Assembly (NCBI RefSeq): GCF_023856365.1
Contig: NW_026042409.1
Coordinates: forward strand, 212,501 to 276,500
Length of the DNA: 64,000 nucleotides
Source: Brienomyrus brachyistius
Taxonomy: Eukaryota; Chordata; Actinopteri; Osteoglossiformes; Mormyridae
Direction of reading: 5' to 3'
Under the pieces are notes generated by a model, which saw only the letters and a program-made list of their open reading frames with translations, was not told the origin of the DNA and made no database searches. Made by a program: the position numbers and the translations under genes. Shown piece by piece: positions 11,605 to 22,910 of the stretch; the first letter of the stretch is position 1; each line of letters begins with the position of its first letter.

Positions 11605-13757
11605 GGATGGATGGATGTTTTTATTGACATTGTAAGTACAATGAGATTTAGTTTGGAACGCGCCAGCAGCTACACAGTATATTTACAATTATATAGATTG
11701 TGAGGCATAAAATAAGGTGTGAGTAATATAACATAACGACATAATATAAGTAATCATTAATTAATCATTACAGATGGTATGAGGTGTGAACCGCTAGGCT
11801 GCTATGGCATGTTTGGTATCAAACCGATGGAAAATCACTCCAGTTTCCAAATCTGGTCAGTGGTTACCACGAAAGTGAATATATCAAAAGTTACACCAGC
11901 CTAACGAAAATCATCAATACAAGGGAAATCACTCTGGTCATAAATCTCAAAAGGACTGATACAGACCCCCTTCCGAAAGCCCGCCAAATGGATGGTCAGC
12001 CATTGGTCCAGGAGTCGAATTCCTGGTCACTCCTATTCACGAACTTTACACTATAAAACCTGGCACCTCAGAACAAAGCCAGGAGAGGAGAAACAGAAGG
12101 GAGGAGAAAACAAAAGACCATCAGCACGAAGAGAGGCAGAGAACATCAGCCCAAGAGAAGAGAAGCCCACAAGAAGCCCTCCTGAAGCCTATCAGTGAAG
12201 ACCCAGCTGGACAGAGAACTGCAACCAAGCCCAAGCTTCACCAGGAGAGGGAATCAGAGGGGCTCCACTCCAACAACCGCTGCAAACACCGCGCCTCCCT
12301 GAGTGCCATCACCCATCAGCTCATCAGCCTCCGCAACCAACTGCCAAGACCCCCCCCCCCCCCACTCTGCAACCAAGTAAACAAACTTCCTTTCATTTAT
12401 AACAACCTAAACTCCTATTCACCTGCTATATTACTTTAGGACAGTATTTCCACAAATTGCTTGCTTTGCAGAACAGTATTTTCCCTTTTAAGGTTACTCA
12501 TTTTAAATCTGGTCATTGCATTTTCATGATTACATTGTTTGTGTCCACTCCGTTATTTCGTGTTTATTGTTTGTTAGGTGTAATGTCTGTCTTATGTTAG
12601 TTATAGGAATAAATGCATGTCTTTTACACAACTTCAGCCTCCGTTCATTGAGTGCTCACAAGAATCCCTGCCTGTGCGATCTACGCTCTGAAACCTCAAA
12701 TTCGCCTGAAATATCGCGAGACTCTCTCTCATTGGCCGTGAGGGGAGCTTCGCTACCGATCGTTTACATTACCTGGTGACGCAGCTCGTTGGACAAGCCT
12801 TCTATTCTAACCCAGGTTATTACGTGATACTGGTTATTAATGAGTTCCATTTAAGTCACACATTAACAGACTCACGGTGTTTCGCAATTGAGTTTGAGCC
12901 GACCATTCAGCATAAAAATTGGTTAATAATCACAAGGCACAAGGTTTAAACTTATTCTGAGCACACAATTTAAACTTTTTATGACCGAACGTGCAGTGAA
13001 GAAGCGCTACTGTCAACTGGTTGCAAAAGTCGCACTCATGGCAATCTGAAGGCATTTAAGCGGGATCATATGGGCTTATTATAGTTATTTTTATTTCTAT
13101 TATTAGTAGTTATATTATTTTGTTTTATTTTCGGTGATTTCATTGTAGTTCTTTCGTATTAAACTGCAGTAAACTTTAACCCTATGTCTGACGAGATTCT
13201 CAGATGTAGCGCTTTGTTTCCAGGTTCAATTCGGACGAGTGTCTCCGTTTCTATATATCCTGGGAGAGATCTCTCTATTAGCGAACGGGAATACTTGTTA
13301 TGAGGTTCTAACCTAAATTATGTTGCGCTTGGACATAAGACCGATAGCTTAGTTACCTATCAGGATCATACTCGTATGTGTGTGCCTGCTTTAGACAAAG
13401 CAAGTTTAACACAACTTTGCGCTGTGAGCCAAGTGTGTGTCATTTAGAAATTGGGAGTCTCCTGTGCTTGAGACCCGCCGTGGTTAAGCACCATTTGCGA
13501 CGAGATATAGTGCACTCACAATTTAAATCTGTCGCCGTAACGCGTGCGCCGTCTCGCTTCAGTAATTGTTTTAAGGGGTGATGACGAAGATGACGAATTT
13601 ACTTTCCTGAAGAGGAGCAGGATGGGTCACGCGTTCTGTAAGATTTGTCTCCCACGGGGAAGGAACGATGTCAGTCGGCATGAAAAATCCAAGTCATTAG
13701 TGAATGACAGAGCCGCATGAGTGAACATGAAAAATTAATAGAAAATAAATGACAAAT
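11605..13757. other. No gene recognised; AT-rich and low-complexity DNA
   Basis: Contains a poly-C run near 12350-12363 and several short frames without homology I can recognise. No splice-consistent exon set or RNA gene was seen. Confidence 0.55.
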
Positions 13758-13857
13758 GGTTATTTTATATTTTATATATTTTATATATTTATATTTATAT
13801 TATATTTTATATAATTTATATAATTTTATATTTCCTGTCTTAAAATGTAAGGGATAC
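13758..13857. repeat. AT-rich segment duplicated at about 19036-19135
   Basis: The TATATTTTATATA-rich tract ending in TTTCCTGTCTTAAAATGTAA GGGATAC matches the DNA at about 19045-19135. At 19.1 kb this tract runs straight into the sequence that here begins at 15575, so it marks the 5' flank of an insertion. Confidence 0.85.
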
Positions 13858-14127
13858 ACATGGTCATTTCCGTTGTTTCCTGTTTCCTGCGAGAGTGATA
13901 CTGACTGCTAGCGCGCGAACTTTGAAACCATAGATATCACCTAAATAATAATTCGAGTTAAGTCATTGGGAAAAAGCTTCGCAAGATTAATAATCCTCCA
14001 AAATAAATAAATAAAATTTCCCAGACCCCGACGGATTAATCACCTACGCAAGTACCGACCCACGATCTTCGTTCAATTAAGAAGGTGCTTCCAGCCTTAC
14101 AGCCTCAGTTTACGTAAGTACAACGCC

Positions 14128-14775
14128 ATGTCTACTGTTCCGTGTTCTGAGTGTAATATGTTTAGCTATTCTTCTCCAGTCATTAGCGGTATTTATACAT
14201 GTGAGAAGTGTCAGTTAGTCGCTAGACTGACGGAGAAGATTGTAGTGTTAGAGGGACGTATCCGGACGTTACATAACATTCAGGAGAATGAGAGTTTTAT
14301 TGACTCAGTATTAGCGGCTCCGGATATGTCCGCGATAGCCAGTAAGTCTCCCCCTGCTCCGGCAGCAGAGCCTTCGCAGCAAGGCGAGTGGGTGACGACC
14401 CGGCGGCATAGTCGCAAATCCAAACCAAACTTACACCGGCACCATTCGCCTATCCGCGTTTCCAACAGGTTCTCCCCACTCAGTGAAACTCCCACTGAGA
14501 CGCCTGTTGAAAGTGCTCTAATAATTGGTGATTCTATTCTAAGAAACGTGAGAGTAGCGACTCCAGCGACCATTGTAAATTGTCTCCCGGGTGCCAGAGC
14601 GACCGACATCTCGGCAAATTTAAAAGTGCTGGCTAAAAGTAAACGTAAATACTCTCAGATAGTTATCCACGTCGGCACTAATGATGTCCGATTGAGGCAA
14701 TCGGAGATCACAAAGGCAAATTTTAAAGAGGTGTGCAACATTGCGAAGAAGATGTGTGTGTCAGTAACGTGCTCT
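14128..14775 (+). pseudogene. LINE ORF1 with SGNH/GDSL esterase-like domain (truncated)
   Basis: The frame starts with ATG at 14128. It has two CxxC pairs near the N-terminus (PCSEC at about 6 and TCEKC at about 32), a coiled-coil-like stretch, a basic linker, and then an SGNH hydrolase block with [11 protein letters not shown] (nucleophile Ser) and [10 protein letters not shown]. This layout is that of CR1/L2-group ORF1 proteins, thought to act in RNP handling. The frame breaks off after [10 protein letters not shown], before the C-terminal His of the esterase. The 18-base block TCCAGACTAAAAAC... then occurs twice in tandem at the deletion joint. Confidence 0.8.
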
Positions 14776-15574
14776 GTCCAGACTAAAAACTCAAGTCCAG
14801 ACTAAAAACACACCTGTTTAGTTTAGCGTATAGGGACACTAGTTCTAGCCCTAGCTAACTCTTCACTCCCAGGCAGACCTGTAGTGTGAGGTGTAGAGCT
14901 GGGTGGGGATCGGTGCCATTGGCTTTGGATGAACTGGATTGTCAGTGCTGTCACTCTAGCTTTGCAATCTCTTGTGGAACTGGAGTGCTGACATTTCAGG
15001 GACTCCCCATGCCGGCATTCCCACTTGCCTCTCCCTCCTACTGATGCTGCCATAGCCATATCTGCCGGAGCTTGCAGATTGCACTTCATATTGTACTCAC
15101 CTAGCTTTTAGCACTGCCAATAGCCTCCTCTACTATGCCTAATTGTACATTTTATTTCCCCTACTCCTCCTGGGGGTGATGCCTGGAGACCTCAATCTAT
15201 CAAGATATCCAGCACACCCGACCACCACCAGTGACGTCCCTGCATCCAGCTCGCCGTTCTGATCTTCCATGTATGACCCGCTGCCTTACCTCTGGTTGCC
15301 TGGCAATTGGAAGAAGACTCGGCTTCGGCATTGGCTTATCTTCCTTGCTCTCCTCTCTCTATTTGACTATCCCTGCCGGCCCCTGGAGGATGGGCTTCCC
15401 CTTTGAGTCTGGTCCCTCTCAAGGTTTCTTCCTTCTAGGGAGTTTTTCCTTGCCACTGTCGCCTATGGCTTACTCACTGGGGGCTTTGGGTGAGGATACT
15501 GTAAAGCGCTTTGAGACAATGTAATGTTGTGATAATGCGCTATATAAAAATAAATTTGTTTGTTTGTTGTTGTT
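14776..15574 (+). mobile_element. LINE 3' terminal region
   Basis: Opens with the final ORF2 residues [20 protein letters not shown] and a stop, then a 3' UTR shared with 7825-7980 and, in reverse, with the LINE ending at 49577. Ends with a (TTG)n-like tail. Confidence 0.8.
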
Positions 15575-15951
15575 GATACTGGAGCCTGGTTGCGGTGGTG
15601 GGATGGCTCACGGCGGGTGCCGGAAAATTTCCTTTATTTTCAAATCCAAACCTTGACAGGTATGCTGCTGTTCCAAATCATGGGTGCATGTTACAAGTGC
15701 GGAACATATTTTAACTTAGTACTAACTTAGCATCATATTTGATCTGATTCGACTGAATATCCCAGGTTTCCATCTCTCATGCATCTGGTGTGACGTGTTT
15801 TCAGACTCTCAGGCTGGCGCAAAGAAATCTTACGGGAATTGAACGTCTCACTCCGGCCAGCTGACCAAAGTTGGTAACCTTGGTATTGTGTGTAGGAGAT
15901 TCGGTATAACTATAATTTCGTTCTCCATTTACATGCCCGTAGTGTCTTTAA
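15575..15951. repeat. 377-bp direct repeat, left copy
   Basis: Nearly identical to 19131-19507 (offset 3556). The two copies flank the tRNA-like array, so the whole block looks like a nested tandem amplification. Flanks beyond both copies differ. Confidence 0.93.
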
Positions 15952-16043
15952 GTGTTATGTAGTTTTGCCTGAAACGCAAAAATAAAACAAAGCAATTAAA
16001 GCCGTAAGTGGCTCAAATTGTGCTGTAGCGATTGAAGAACTTT

Positions 16044-16135
16044 TGTCGGAAGTTGGATTCGAACCCACGCCTTACTTGGGAGAACAGAATACCAGAATAG
16101 AGTAGGTTAAGTCCAGCCTTGGCTTCCAAGCTGAC
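16044..16135 (-). pseudogene. tRNA-Leu-like relic
   Basis: The minus strand resembles tRNA-Leu: GTCAGCTTGGAAGCCAAGGC at the 5' side, an anticodon region with ACTTAA, and GGCGTGGGTTCGAATCCAAC as variable and T arm. Acceptor pairing has several mismatches and the anticodon stem is disturbed, so it is probably not functional. A TTTT run follows on the minus strand only weakly. Confidence 0.5.
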
Positions 16136-16467
16136 GTTTTTCTACATATGTGCTTGTGTATCATGGACAGTAAGAGGGGGCAGGCAAGGAGAGAATTTCT
16201 CTCTTTGGGGATCAATAGAGTGTTGTTATTATAACGTCTAAAAAGTATGATGGTCTGTCGATAAATCAATAAGAAAATAAATGAAGTCGTTTTCGCGAAC
16301 ACGCTGGAAAAGCCAGGGGCCGGACCGACTGTAGGGGGCGTGGCCAGAGACAGCCATCTCAGGCTGTCAAGTCTCCCGTTTTGGCCGGGAAACTACCGTA
16401 TTTTACTTCTCTTTCCCGCCGTCCTCCCGTATTAGTATTTTCCCGTAAATCTCCCTTATATTATATA

Positions 16468-16540
16468 GTTGCTGGATAGTGTAGTGGTAAGATCGCCGCC
16501 TTTCACACGGGAGACCGGGGTTCGAATCCCGGTTGTGGCC
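16468..16540 (+). tRNA. tRNA-Glu(TTC)-like, copy 1
   Basis: A box TAGTGTAGTGGTAAGA and B box GGGTTCGAATCCC are intact. The anticodon loop CTTTCAC gives TTC (Glu). The acceptor pairs mostly by G-T wobble (GTTGCTG with TTGTGGC), and the anticodon stem has two mismatches. It may be a transcribed tRNA-like sequence rather than a working tRNA. No T-run terminator follows directly. Confidence 0.5.
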
Positions 16541-16608
16541 AAAAATATATTTTATATATTTTATATATTTATATTATATTTATATTATATTTTTTATATA
16601 TTGTATTA

Positions 16609-16673
16609 TATAGTTGCTGGATAGTGTAGTGGTAAGATCGCCGCCTTTCACACGGGAGACCGGATCCCGGTTG
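16609..16673 (+). pseudogene. tRNA-Glu-like, copy 2, T arm damaged
   Basis: Same as copy 1 but lacks part of the T arm: GACCGGATCCCGG replaces GACCGGGGTTCGAATCCCGG. The B box is therefore destroyed. Confidence 0.75.
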
Positions 16674-17369
16674 TGGCCAAAAATATATTTTATATATTTT
16701 ATATATTTTATATATTTTATATATTTTATATATTTATATTTATATTTATATTATATTTTATATAATATATATATCAACATCCCCACATTCCGAGATTGGG
16801 TACCAAGCCCCATATGTATTAGTAGGCTGAATACAAGAGCAGCTGACCTGAGAAATAAGAAATAAGCTAAGCTGGAAACAGATCAGCTGATCTACACCAC
16901 AGCAACAGTGATCCTTGAGCTGGAGCCGGACCGTCTTTGAAGACTCCGTAAATCTCCGTATAATAATATATATCTACGGGAACGAGAAAGCAGAGAACAA
17001 GAACAAGATTTGTAAATGTAAGATTTGAAGGACCCGGCATGAAAAATAGAATAGTTCTCGTCATTAGTGAACATGTGTCTCGTCATTGTGTATCATGGAC
17101 AGTAAGAGGGGGATCAATAGAGTGTTGTTATTATAACGTCTAAAAAGTATGATGGTCTGTCGATAAATCAATCAGATAAATAATGAAGTCGTTTTCGCGA
17201 ACACGCTGGAAAAGCCAGGGGCCGGACCGACTGTAGGGGGCGTGGCCAGAGACAGCCATCTCAGGCTGTCAAGTCTCCCGTTTTGGCCGGGAAACTACCG
17301 TATTTTACTTCTCTTTCCCGCCGTCCTCCCGTATTAGTATTTTCCCGTAAATCTCCCTTATATTATATA

Positions 17370-17442
17370 GTTGCTGGATAGTGTAGTGGTAAGATCGCCG
17401 CCTTTCACACGGGAGACCGGGGTTCGAATCCCGGTTGTGGCC
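17370..17442 (+). tRNA. tRNA-Glu(TTC)-like, copy 3
   Basis: Identical to copy 1 across A box, anticodon loop CTTTCAC and B box. Part of the regular 798-bp array. Confidence 0.5.
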
Positions 17443-18167
17443 AAAAATATATTTTATATATTTTATATATTTATATTTATATTATATTTTATATAATATA
17501 TATATCATCATCCCCACATTCCGAGATTGGGTACCAAGCCCCATATATATTAGTAGGCTGAATACAAGAGCAGCTGACCTGAGAAATAAGAAATAAGCTA
17601 AGCTGGAAACCTGGACCCTCCGACCAAGAATGCGTGAAGTACCCTCAGAAGGTCTACTAGAAGATGTACGTAGAAGACTACTACAGATCAGCTGATCTAC
17701 ACCACAGCAACAGTGATCCTTGAGCTGGAGCCGGACCGTCTTTGAAGACTCCGTAAATCTCCGTATAATAATATATATCTACGGGAACGAGAAAGGAGAA
17801 AGCAGAGAACAAGAACAAGATTTGTAAATGTAAGATTTGAAGGACCCCCGGCATGAAAAATAGAATAGTTCTCGTCATTAGTGAACATGTGTCTCGTCAT
17901 TGTGTATCATGGACAGTAAGAGGGGGATCAATAGAGTGTTGTTATTATAACGTCTAAAAAGTATGATGGTCTGTCGATAAATAATGAAGTCGTTTTCGCG
18001 AACACGCTGGAAATGCCAGGGTGTAGGGGGCGTGGCCAGAGACAGCCTGCTGACCATCTCAGGCTGTCAAGTCTCCCGTTTTGGCCGGGAAACTACCGTA
18101 TTTTACTTCTCTTTCCCGCCGTCCTCCCGTATTAGTATTTTCCCGTAAATCTCCCTTATATTATATA

Positions 18168-18240
18168 GTTGCTGGATAGTGTAGTGGTAAGATCGCCGCC
18201 TTTCACACGGGAGACCGGGGTTCGAATCCCGGTTGTGGCC
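18168..18240 (+). tRNA. tRNA-Glu(TTC)-like, copy 4
   Basis: Identical to copy 1 and located 798 bp after copy 3. Same weak acceptor pairing. Confidence 0.5.
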
Positions 18241-18965
18241 AAAAATATATTTTATATATTTTATATATTTATATTTATATTATATTTTATATAATATATA
18301 TATCATCATCCCCACATTCCGAGATTGGGTACCAAGCCCCATATATATTAGTAGGCTGAATACAAGAGCAGCTGACCTGAGAAATAAGAAATAAGCTAAG
18401 CTGGAAACCTGGACCCTCCGACCAAGAATGCGTGAAGTACCCTCAGAAGGTCTACTAGAAGATGTACGTAGAAGACTACTACAGATCAGCTGATCTACAC
18501 CACAGCAACAGTGATCCTTGAGCTGGAGCCGGACCGTCTTTGAAGACTCCGTAAATCTCCGTATAATAATATATTTCTACGGGAACGAGAAAGGAGAAAG
18601 CAGAGAACAAGAACAAGATTTGTAAATGTAAGATTTGAAGGACCCCCGGCATGAAAAATAGAATAGTTCTCGTCATTAGTGAACATGTGTCTCGTCATTG
18701 TGTATCATGGACAGTAAGAGGGGGATCAATAGAGTGTTGTTATTATAACGTCTAAAAAGTATGATGGTCTGTCGATAAATAATGAAGTCGTTTTCGCGAA
18801 CACGCTGGAAAAGCCAGGGTGTAGGGGGCGTGGCCAGAGACAGCCTGCTGACCATCTCAGGCTGTCAAGTCTCCCGTTTTGGCCGGGAAACTACCGTATT
18901 TTACTTCTCTTTCCCGCCGTCCTCCCGTATTAGTATTTTCCCGTAAATCTCCCTTATATTATATA

Positions 18966-19038
18966 GTTGCTGGATAGTGTAGTGGTAAGATCGCCGCCTT
19001 TCACACGGGAGACCGGGGTTCGAATCCCGGTTGTGGCC
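18966..19038 (+). tRNA. tRNA-Glu(TTC)-like, copy 5
   Basis: Identical to copy 1 and 798 bp after copy 4. The following AT tract joins the right 377-bp repeat without a LINE insertion, giving the uninterrupted version of the 13.8/15.6-kb site. Confidence 0.5.
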
Positions 19039-19130
19039 AAAAATTTATTTTATATATTTTATATATTTATATTTATATTATATTTTATATAATTTATATT
19101 ATTTTATATTTCCTGTCTTAAAATGTAAGG

Positions 19131-19507
19131 GATACTGGAGCCTGGTTGCGGTGGTGGGATGGCTCACGGCGGGTGCCGGAAAATTTCCTTTATTTTCAAA
19201 TCCAAACCTTGACAGGTATGCTGCTGTTCCAAATCATGGGTGCATGTTACAAGTGCGGAACATATTTTAACTTAGTACTAACTTAGCATCATATTTGATC
19301 TGATTCGACTGAATATCCCAGGTTTCCATCTCTCATGCATCTGGTGTGACGTGTTTTCAGACTCTCAGGCTGGCGCAAAGAAATCTTACGGGAATTGAAC
19401 GTCTCACTCCGGCCAGCTGACCAAAGTTGGTAACCTTGGTATTGTGTGTAGGAGATTCGGTATAACTATAATTTCGTTCTCCATTTACATGCCCGTAGTG
19501 TCTTTAA
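19131..19507. repeat. 377-bp direct repeat, right copy
   Basis: Matches 15575-15951. Here it directly follows the AT tract ending TTTCCTGTCTTAAAATGTAA, whereas the left copy is separated from that tract by the LINE insertion. Confidence 0.93.
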
Positions 19508-20060
19508 CCGGCTGCACAAACTGGATCCGCCTCCATTACGACACAACTTTGCCCTTATTGGCTTAAGAATTTAGTCACATACATGACGTATATCTGCTAT
19601 TTCTCCCGAGAAGCAGGTAAAGCAGTGGTAACTGCTTTGTAGTTAATTTACCTGGTAAAATTAAGTTTAAATAAATGATATAAATACTGTAATAGTACTC
19701 GTGAGCTTTGTTTATTTGTTATTAGTTATTGTAATGTTGCGCTGCTTTATTTGTTTAATCGTCTAGTCTGTGGAGACATTCAAGTTAATCAAATAAGAAT
19801 TGCACTGTACACTGTACATGACCATAAAAACTTTGTATCCTTGAAATAAATGTTTTTGATCTTTTCCTTGGCAGTTATCTTTTTACACAGGGCCTCTATG
19901 TACACGATAGTTTTTTTTTTCACGACTAACAGTATGGATCAGGAGTTGGTTATTGTAAAAGAAGTAATGTGCATGCAGGTGATATTTGTATAGATTTATC
20001 CACACCCTTGTAGCAGTGCTGCCATTGCAGTCAGATCTCGCAAACTAGGAGTATTAGTTG
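19508..20060. other. No gene or repeat recognised
   Basis: AT-rich DNA without a plausible exon. Confidence 0.5.
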
Positions 20061-20064
20061 TCTT

Positions 20065-20345
20065 TATTTCTCTTTATTTCTTGACGCCAACCCTCTCCAT
20101 TAATCCGGGCTTGGGACTGGCACCTACCTGAGCTGGCTTGCTCCCTTAAGTGGCTGGGTTAGGCTAAACTATATATATATATTTACCAAGACTACAATAA
20201 AACATCTCGAAATGTGTAGTCTAGCAAAACGCAGTTTAAAGAAGGTAGCCTACCTGGCGAAATTGCAAACAAATTAAGGGCGTTAGGCAGCCTTTAGATC
20301 CTACCCATCATGCACTGCAGTTTTTTGCTAATTCCTCAAATGGAA
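20065..20345 (-). repeat. Dispersed repeat, inverted relative of 7130-7580
   Basis: Reverse-complement match in blocks, with a SINE inserted at its right end (20349) and the rest of the family sequence continuing at 20715. Confidence 0.7.
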
Positions 20346-20348
20346 AAC

Positions 20349-20714
20349 TGTCCATCCATCCATCCATCCATTTTCCAAACCGCTTATCCTACTGGATCGC
20401 GGGGGGTCTGGAGCCTATCCCGGAAGCAATGGGCACGAGACAGGGAACAACTCAGGATGGCGGGCCAGCCCATCGCAGGGCACACTCACACACTATTCAC
20501 TCACGCATACACTCCTATGGGCAATTTAGCAACTCCAATTAGCCTCAGCATGTTTTTGGACTGTGGGGGAAACCAGAGTACCCGGAGGAAACCCCACGAT
20601 GACATGGGTAGAACATGCAAACTCCACACACATGTGACCCAGGTGGAGACTCGAACCCGGGCCCTAGAGGTGTGAGGCAACAGTGCTAACCACTGCACCA
20701 CCATGCTGCCCCCT
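20349..20714 (-). mobile_element. tRNA-like SINE, copy 1
   Basis: On the minus strand it begins GGGGGCAGCATGGTGGTGCA with box A/B-like motifs (GGTGCAGTGGTTAGCA, GGGTTCGAGTC), a conserved body and a GGATGGATGG tail. It is flanked by the 11-bp duplication AAATGGAAAAC (20338-20348 and 20715-20725). Confidence 0.9.
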
Positions 20715-20725
20715 AAATGGAAAAC

Positions 20726-21509
20726 CATTAAATACAAAAGGAAAACAAAAGTGCTGTAAGACTGTATACTTATGTGTATGTTAGTAAAGGCTGTAGCTGA
20801 CACAACGGACCCCACTAATTAGAAAGGGGTAATTGTACACATGTGGCATCCAGTATGTTCTTCTATAACAGTTTTTAAAAAAAAAAAAAAACTCACATTA
20901 CACAAATTGGCACTATCAAAACGAGGATTATGGGGAAAATGGGGACTGTGATGGAGATTACATACACGTAGGCATGGTATTTAGTTTTTTTTAATCTGGT
21001 CACCTTCCAGAGTAATTGTAAACTAAAACCATCTTCACCCTATTTTATTCTTTATAAATGGACAATCAGTCGTGCAGTAAATGGGGGTATAGAGAGACAC
21101 AGAGCTTGTCTAACAAGAAACCCTGGGAAGCTAACATTAATAGGGTGGGTATGGATAGCAAAACCATTGATACAGATTACAGATTTATATCTCACCTGAA
21201 CCCTGGCGGGCTCCGTGCCAATAGGGGTTGGGATTAGGGTTAGTTAACTTAAGTAGTAATATTGATGTGTATATTCTCCTATTCTCCAGTCAGTGAATCG
21301 TGAAACGTAATGTTAATATGTTTCTATACCTATATGTTCTGCTTAAAAACCCATAAAGGCAAGCACAGTGTTTAGACATTCTGTTACTTAGACTAGTAAA
21401 CACTAAGATCCTTCAGCTTTCAATTAACCTGACACAACAGTCTAAACAACAAATGTGTGCCATGTCATTTGTCATCTTTACATCTTGTATCCTTTATATG
21501 GTAATTGGA
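20726..21509. other. No gene recognised
   Basis: AT-rich DNA. A GGGATTAGGGTTAG stretch at about 21230-21243 is too short to call telomeric. Confidence 0.5.
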
Positions 21510-21581
21510 TTTTCAAGGTGGAATTGCAGGTCGATCATTTTAAGGATCTAGATGTAAACCTCCCTGGTGTTGCTTTAATAT
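21510..21581. repeat. 72-bp direct repeat, left copy
   Basis: TTTTCAAGGTGGAATT... to GTTGCTTTAATAT matches 22839-22910 with few changes. The pair brackets the gypsy fragment. Confidence 0.85.
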
Positions 21582-21654
21582 TTTTTTTGCACAATTTGCT
21601 TCACACACTTCCTCCAGCAGAGAAGCTTACAATACTACACCCCACCAAATGACT

Positions 21655-22198
21655 GGATGATGCCTTTTTATTTAAGGTCTGGCTGTGAGCCTCGATTACC
21701 GATACACTATCTTCAGGCTCCTGCCGGGATCAGTCAGTATGGTGGACCTTTGGAGGAATGGGTACAAAACCATCAGGAAAGTTTGCAGGTGCTTCAAGAG
21801 TATGTGAAGGCTTAGTTGGAGGAACAAGCCACACCACGAAATCGGAAACACAATGAGTTGGTTAATGATTAGGGGTTTGATGAAGGTCAGCTGGTGTGTT
21901 TGCGGAACCATGTTCGAGGTAAAATACAGGATCATTGGGATGCCTGTTTGTATATGGTAGTTCGGTGTCCCCAAGATCAGGGTGCAGTTTACTCTGCAAC
22001 TCCAATGGAGGGGGACGGGGTTGTCCGTCAAGTTCACCGAACAGAGTTGCGTCCAGTACCACAGGGGGTTGTTATGTCAGGGGAAGATGTTCTGGTAATG
22101 TCTCCTGAGTCTGGGTTGCCCACAGGGGCAACAGAAATGGAATCGGATGAGGACTCTGTGATTTTACGGGGACAGGGCTGGTGGGAGGGGTCGCAATA
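21655..22198 (+). pseudogene. Ty3/gypsy integrase C-terminal remnant
   Basis: Frame with CEPRLPIHYLQAP, EEWVQNHQESLQVLQEY, a stop, then VRGKIQDHWDACLYMVVRCP, GAVYSATPMEGDG and VRQVHRTELRPVPQG. This is the order at the end of Ty3/gypsy integrase (after the catalytic core, through the C-terminal domain). The catalytic core is missing and in-frame stops are present. Confidence 0.8.
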
Positions 22199-22200
22199 GA

Positions 22201-22838
22201 GCATCCACAAGTAGGCCTCGTATAATGGAGGAGGTTATGTCCCCCCCGAGGTGTAGAGACCAGTTAAACGTTCGGTGAGGTCCACCACTGGTCATCATAC
22301 CAACCCTTATAAGTTACCACGGTCAGTGAATGATCGTTCGGTTGGGGAGGAAGACCAGTGGTTTGGGGATAGAATTCTTAGCTGTGATCGTTGGGTCATC
22401 AATTTCATTTTGGGGGATGGATTGTAGCCAGGCAATTATAGGCAGGTATAGGAACTGCAGTTCGGACTGGAGGCATAGCCGGGGCGAGATGGCTGTGCAT
22501 GTTCCGATGGTAGGGCATATTGGCAAAGGAGCAGGCACGGGAAAGACAGGCAGGGTCCTGATAGATTTGGTGGAGCATCGGCGGGCATATTGAATTTGCA
22601 GTGTAGCAGCCTTTCTGTTTGCTTGTTTCAGGGGTGAACAATCTTATCCGCAAAGGGCCGGTGTGTATGCAGGTTTTCGCTGCAACTCCCTAATTAGATT
22701 TCTAATTAGAGGACTGATTAGCTGAAGAGTCCTCATACCTGGTTTTGAAGAGCTGACCTAAAGGTTACCCCAAAAACCTGTTTTTTTTTTGTTTGAATGG
22801 GGCAGTGAGTCATGGGGTAAACTACTGTTCTTTAGGGG
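22201..22838. other. Probable LTR-element 3' sequence and old repeat
   Basis: Continues from the gypsy fragment without a clear frame. Near 22690-22715 the short palindrome-like CTAATTAG pair resembles an old interspersed repeat. Nothing else assignable. Confidence 0.4.
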
Positions 22839-22910
22839 TTTTCAAGGTGGAATTACGGGTCGATAATTTTAAGGATCAGGTTGTAAACCTCCCTGGTGTT
22901 GCTTTAATAT
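22839..22910. repeat. 72-bp direct repeat, right copy
   Basis: See 21510-21581. Confidence 0.85.

Larger units (their letters stand above)
13858..15574 (+). mobile_element. Internally deleted LINE with 5-bp target-site duplication
   Basis: A 1717-bp insertion bounded by the direct repeat GATAC (13853-13857 and 15575-15579). A related uninterrupted site is preserved at 19045-19507. Order: 5' UTR, ORF1 with an SGNH-esterase-like region, an abrupt switch at about 14777-14808 to the last codons of LINE ORF2 ([15 protein letters not shown] then stop), a 3' UTR, the tail motif GCGCTATATAAAAATAAATT and a TTG repeat. The ORF2 endonuclease and reverse transcriptase are missing. It was presumably mobilised by a full-length relative recognising the 3' end. 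Confidence 0.85.
16147..19130 (+). repeat. Tandem array of about 798-bp units, each with a tRNA-Glu-like sequence
   Basis: Landmarks repeat at 798 bp (tRNA-like starts 17370, 18168 and 18966; TGTATCATGGACAGTAAGAG at about 17089, 17887 and 18685). The first unit is shortened and contains two tRNA-like copies 141 bp apart. Each unit also contains a CCCGTATT/CCGTAAATCTCC block before the tRNA-like part and a TATATTTTATATA tract after it. Confidence 0.93.

Noticed and set aside
16030..16135. tRNA-Leu-like sequence as a working tRNA gene
   Set aside because: Too many mismatches in acceptor and anticodon stems; annotated as a relic.
21230..21243. GGGATTAGGGTTAG stretch considered as interstitial telomere
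   Set aside because: Only about two partial TTAGGG units.
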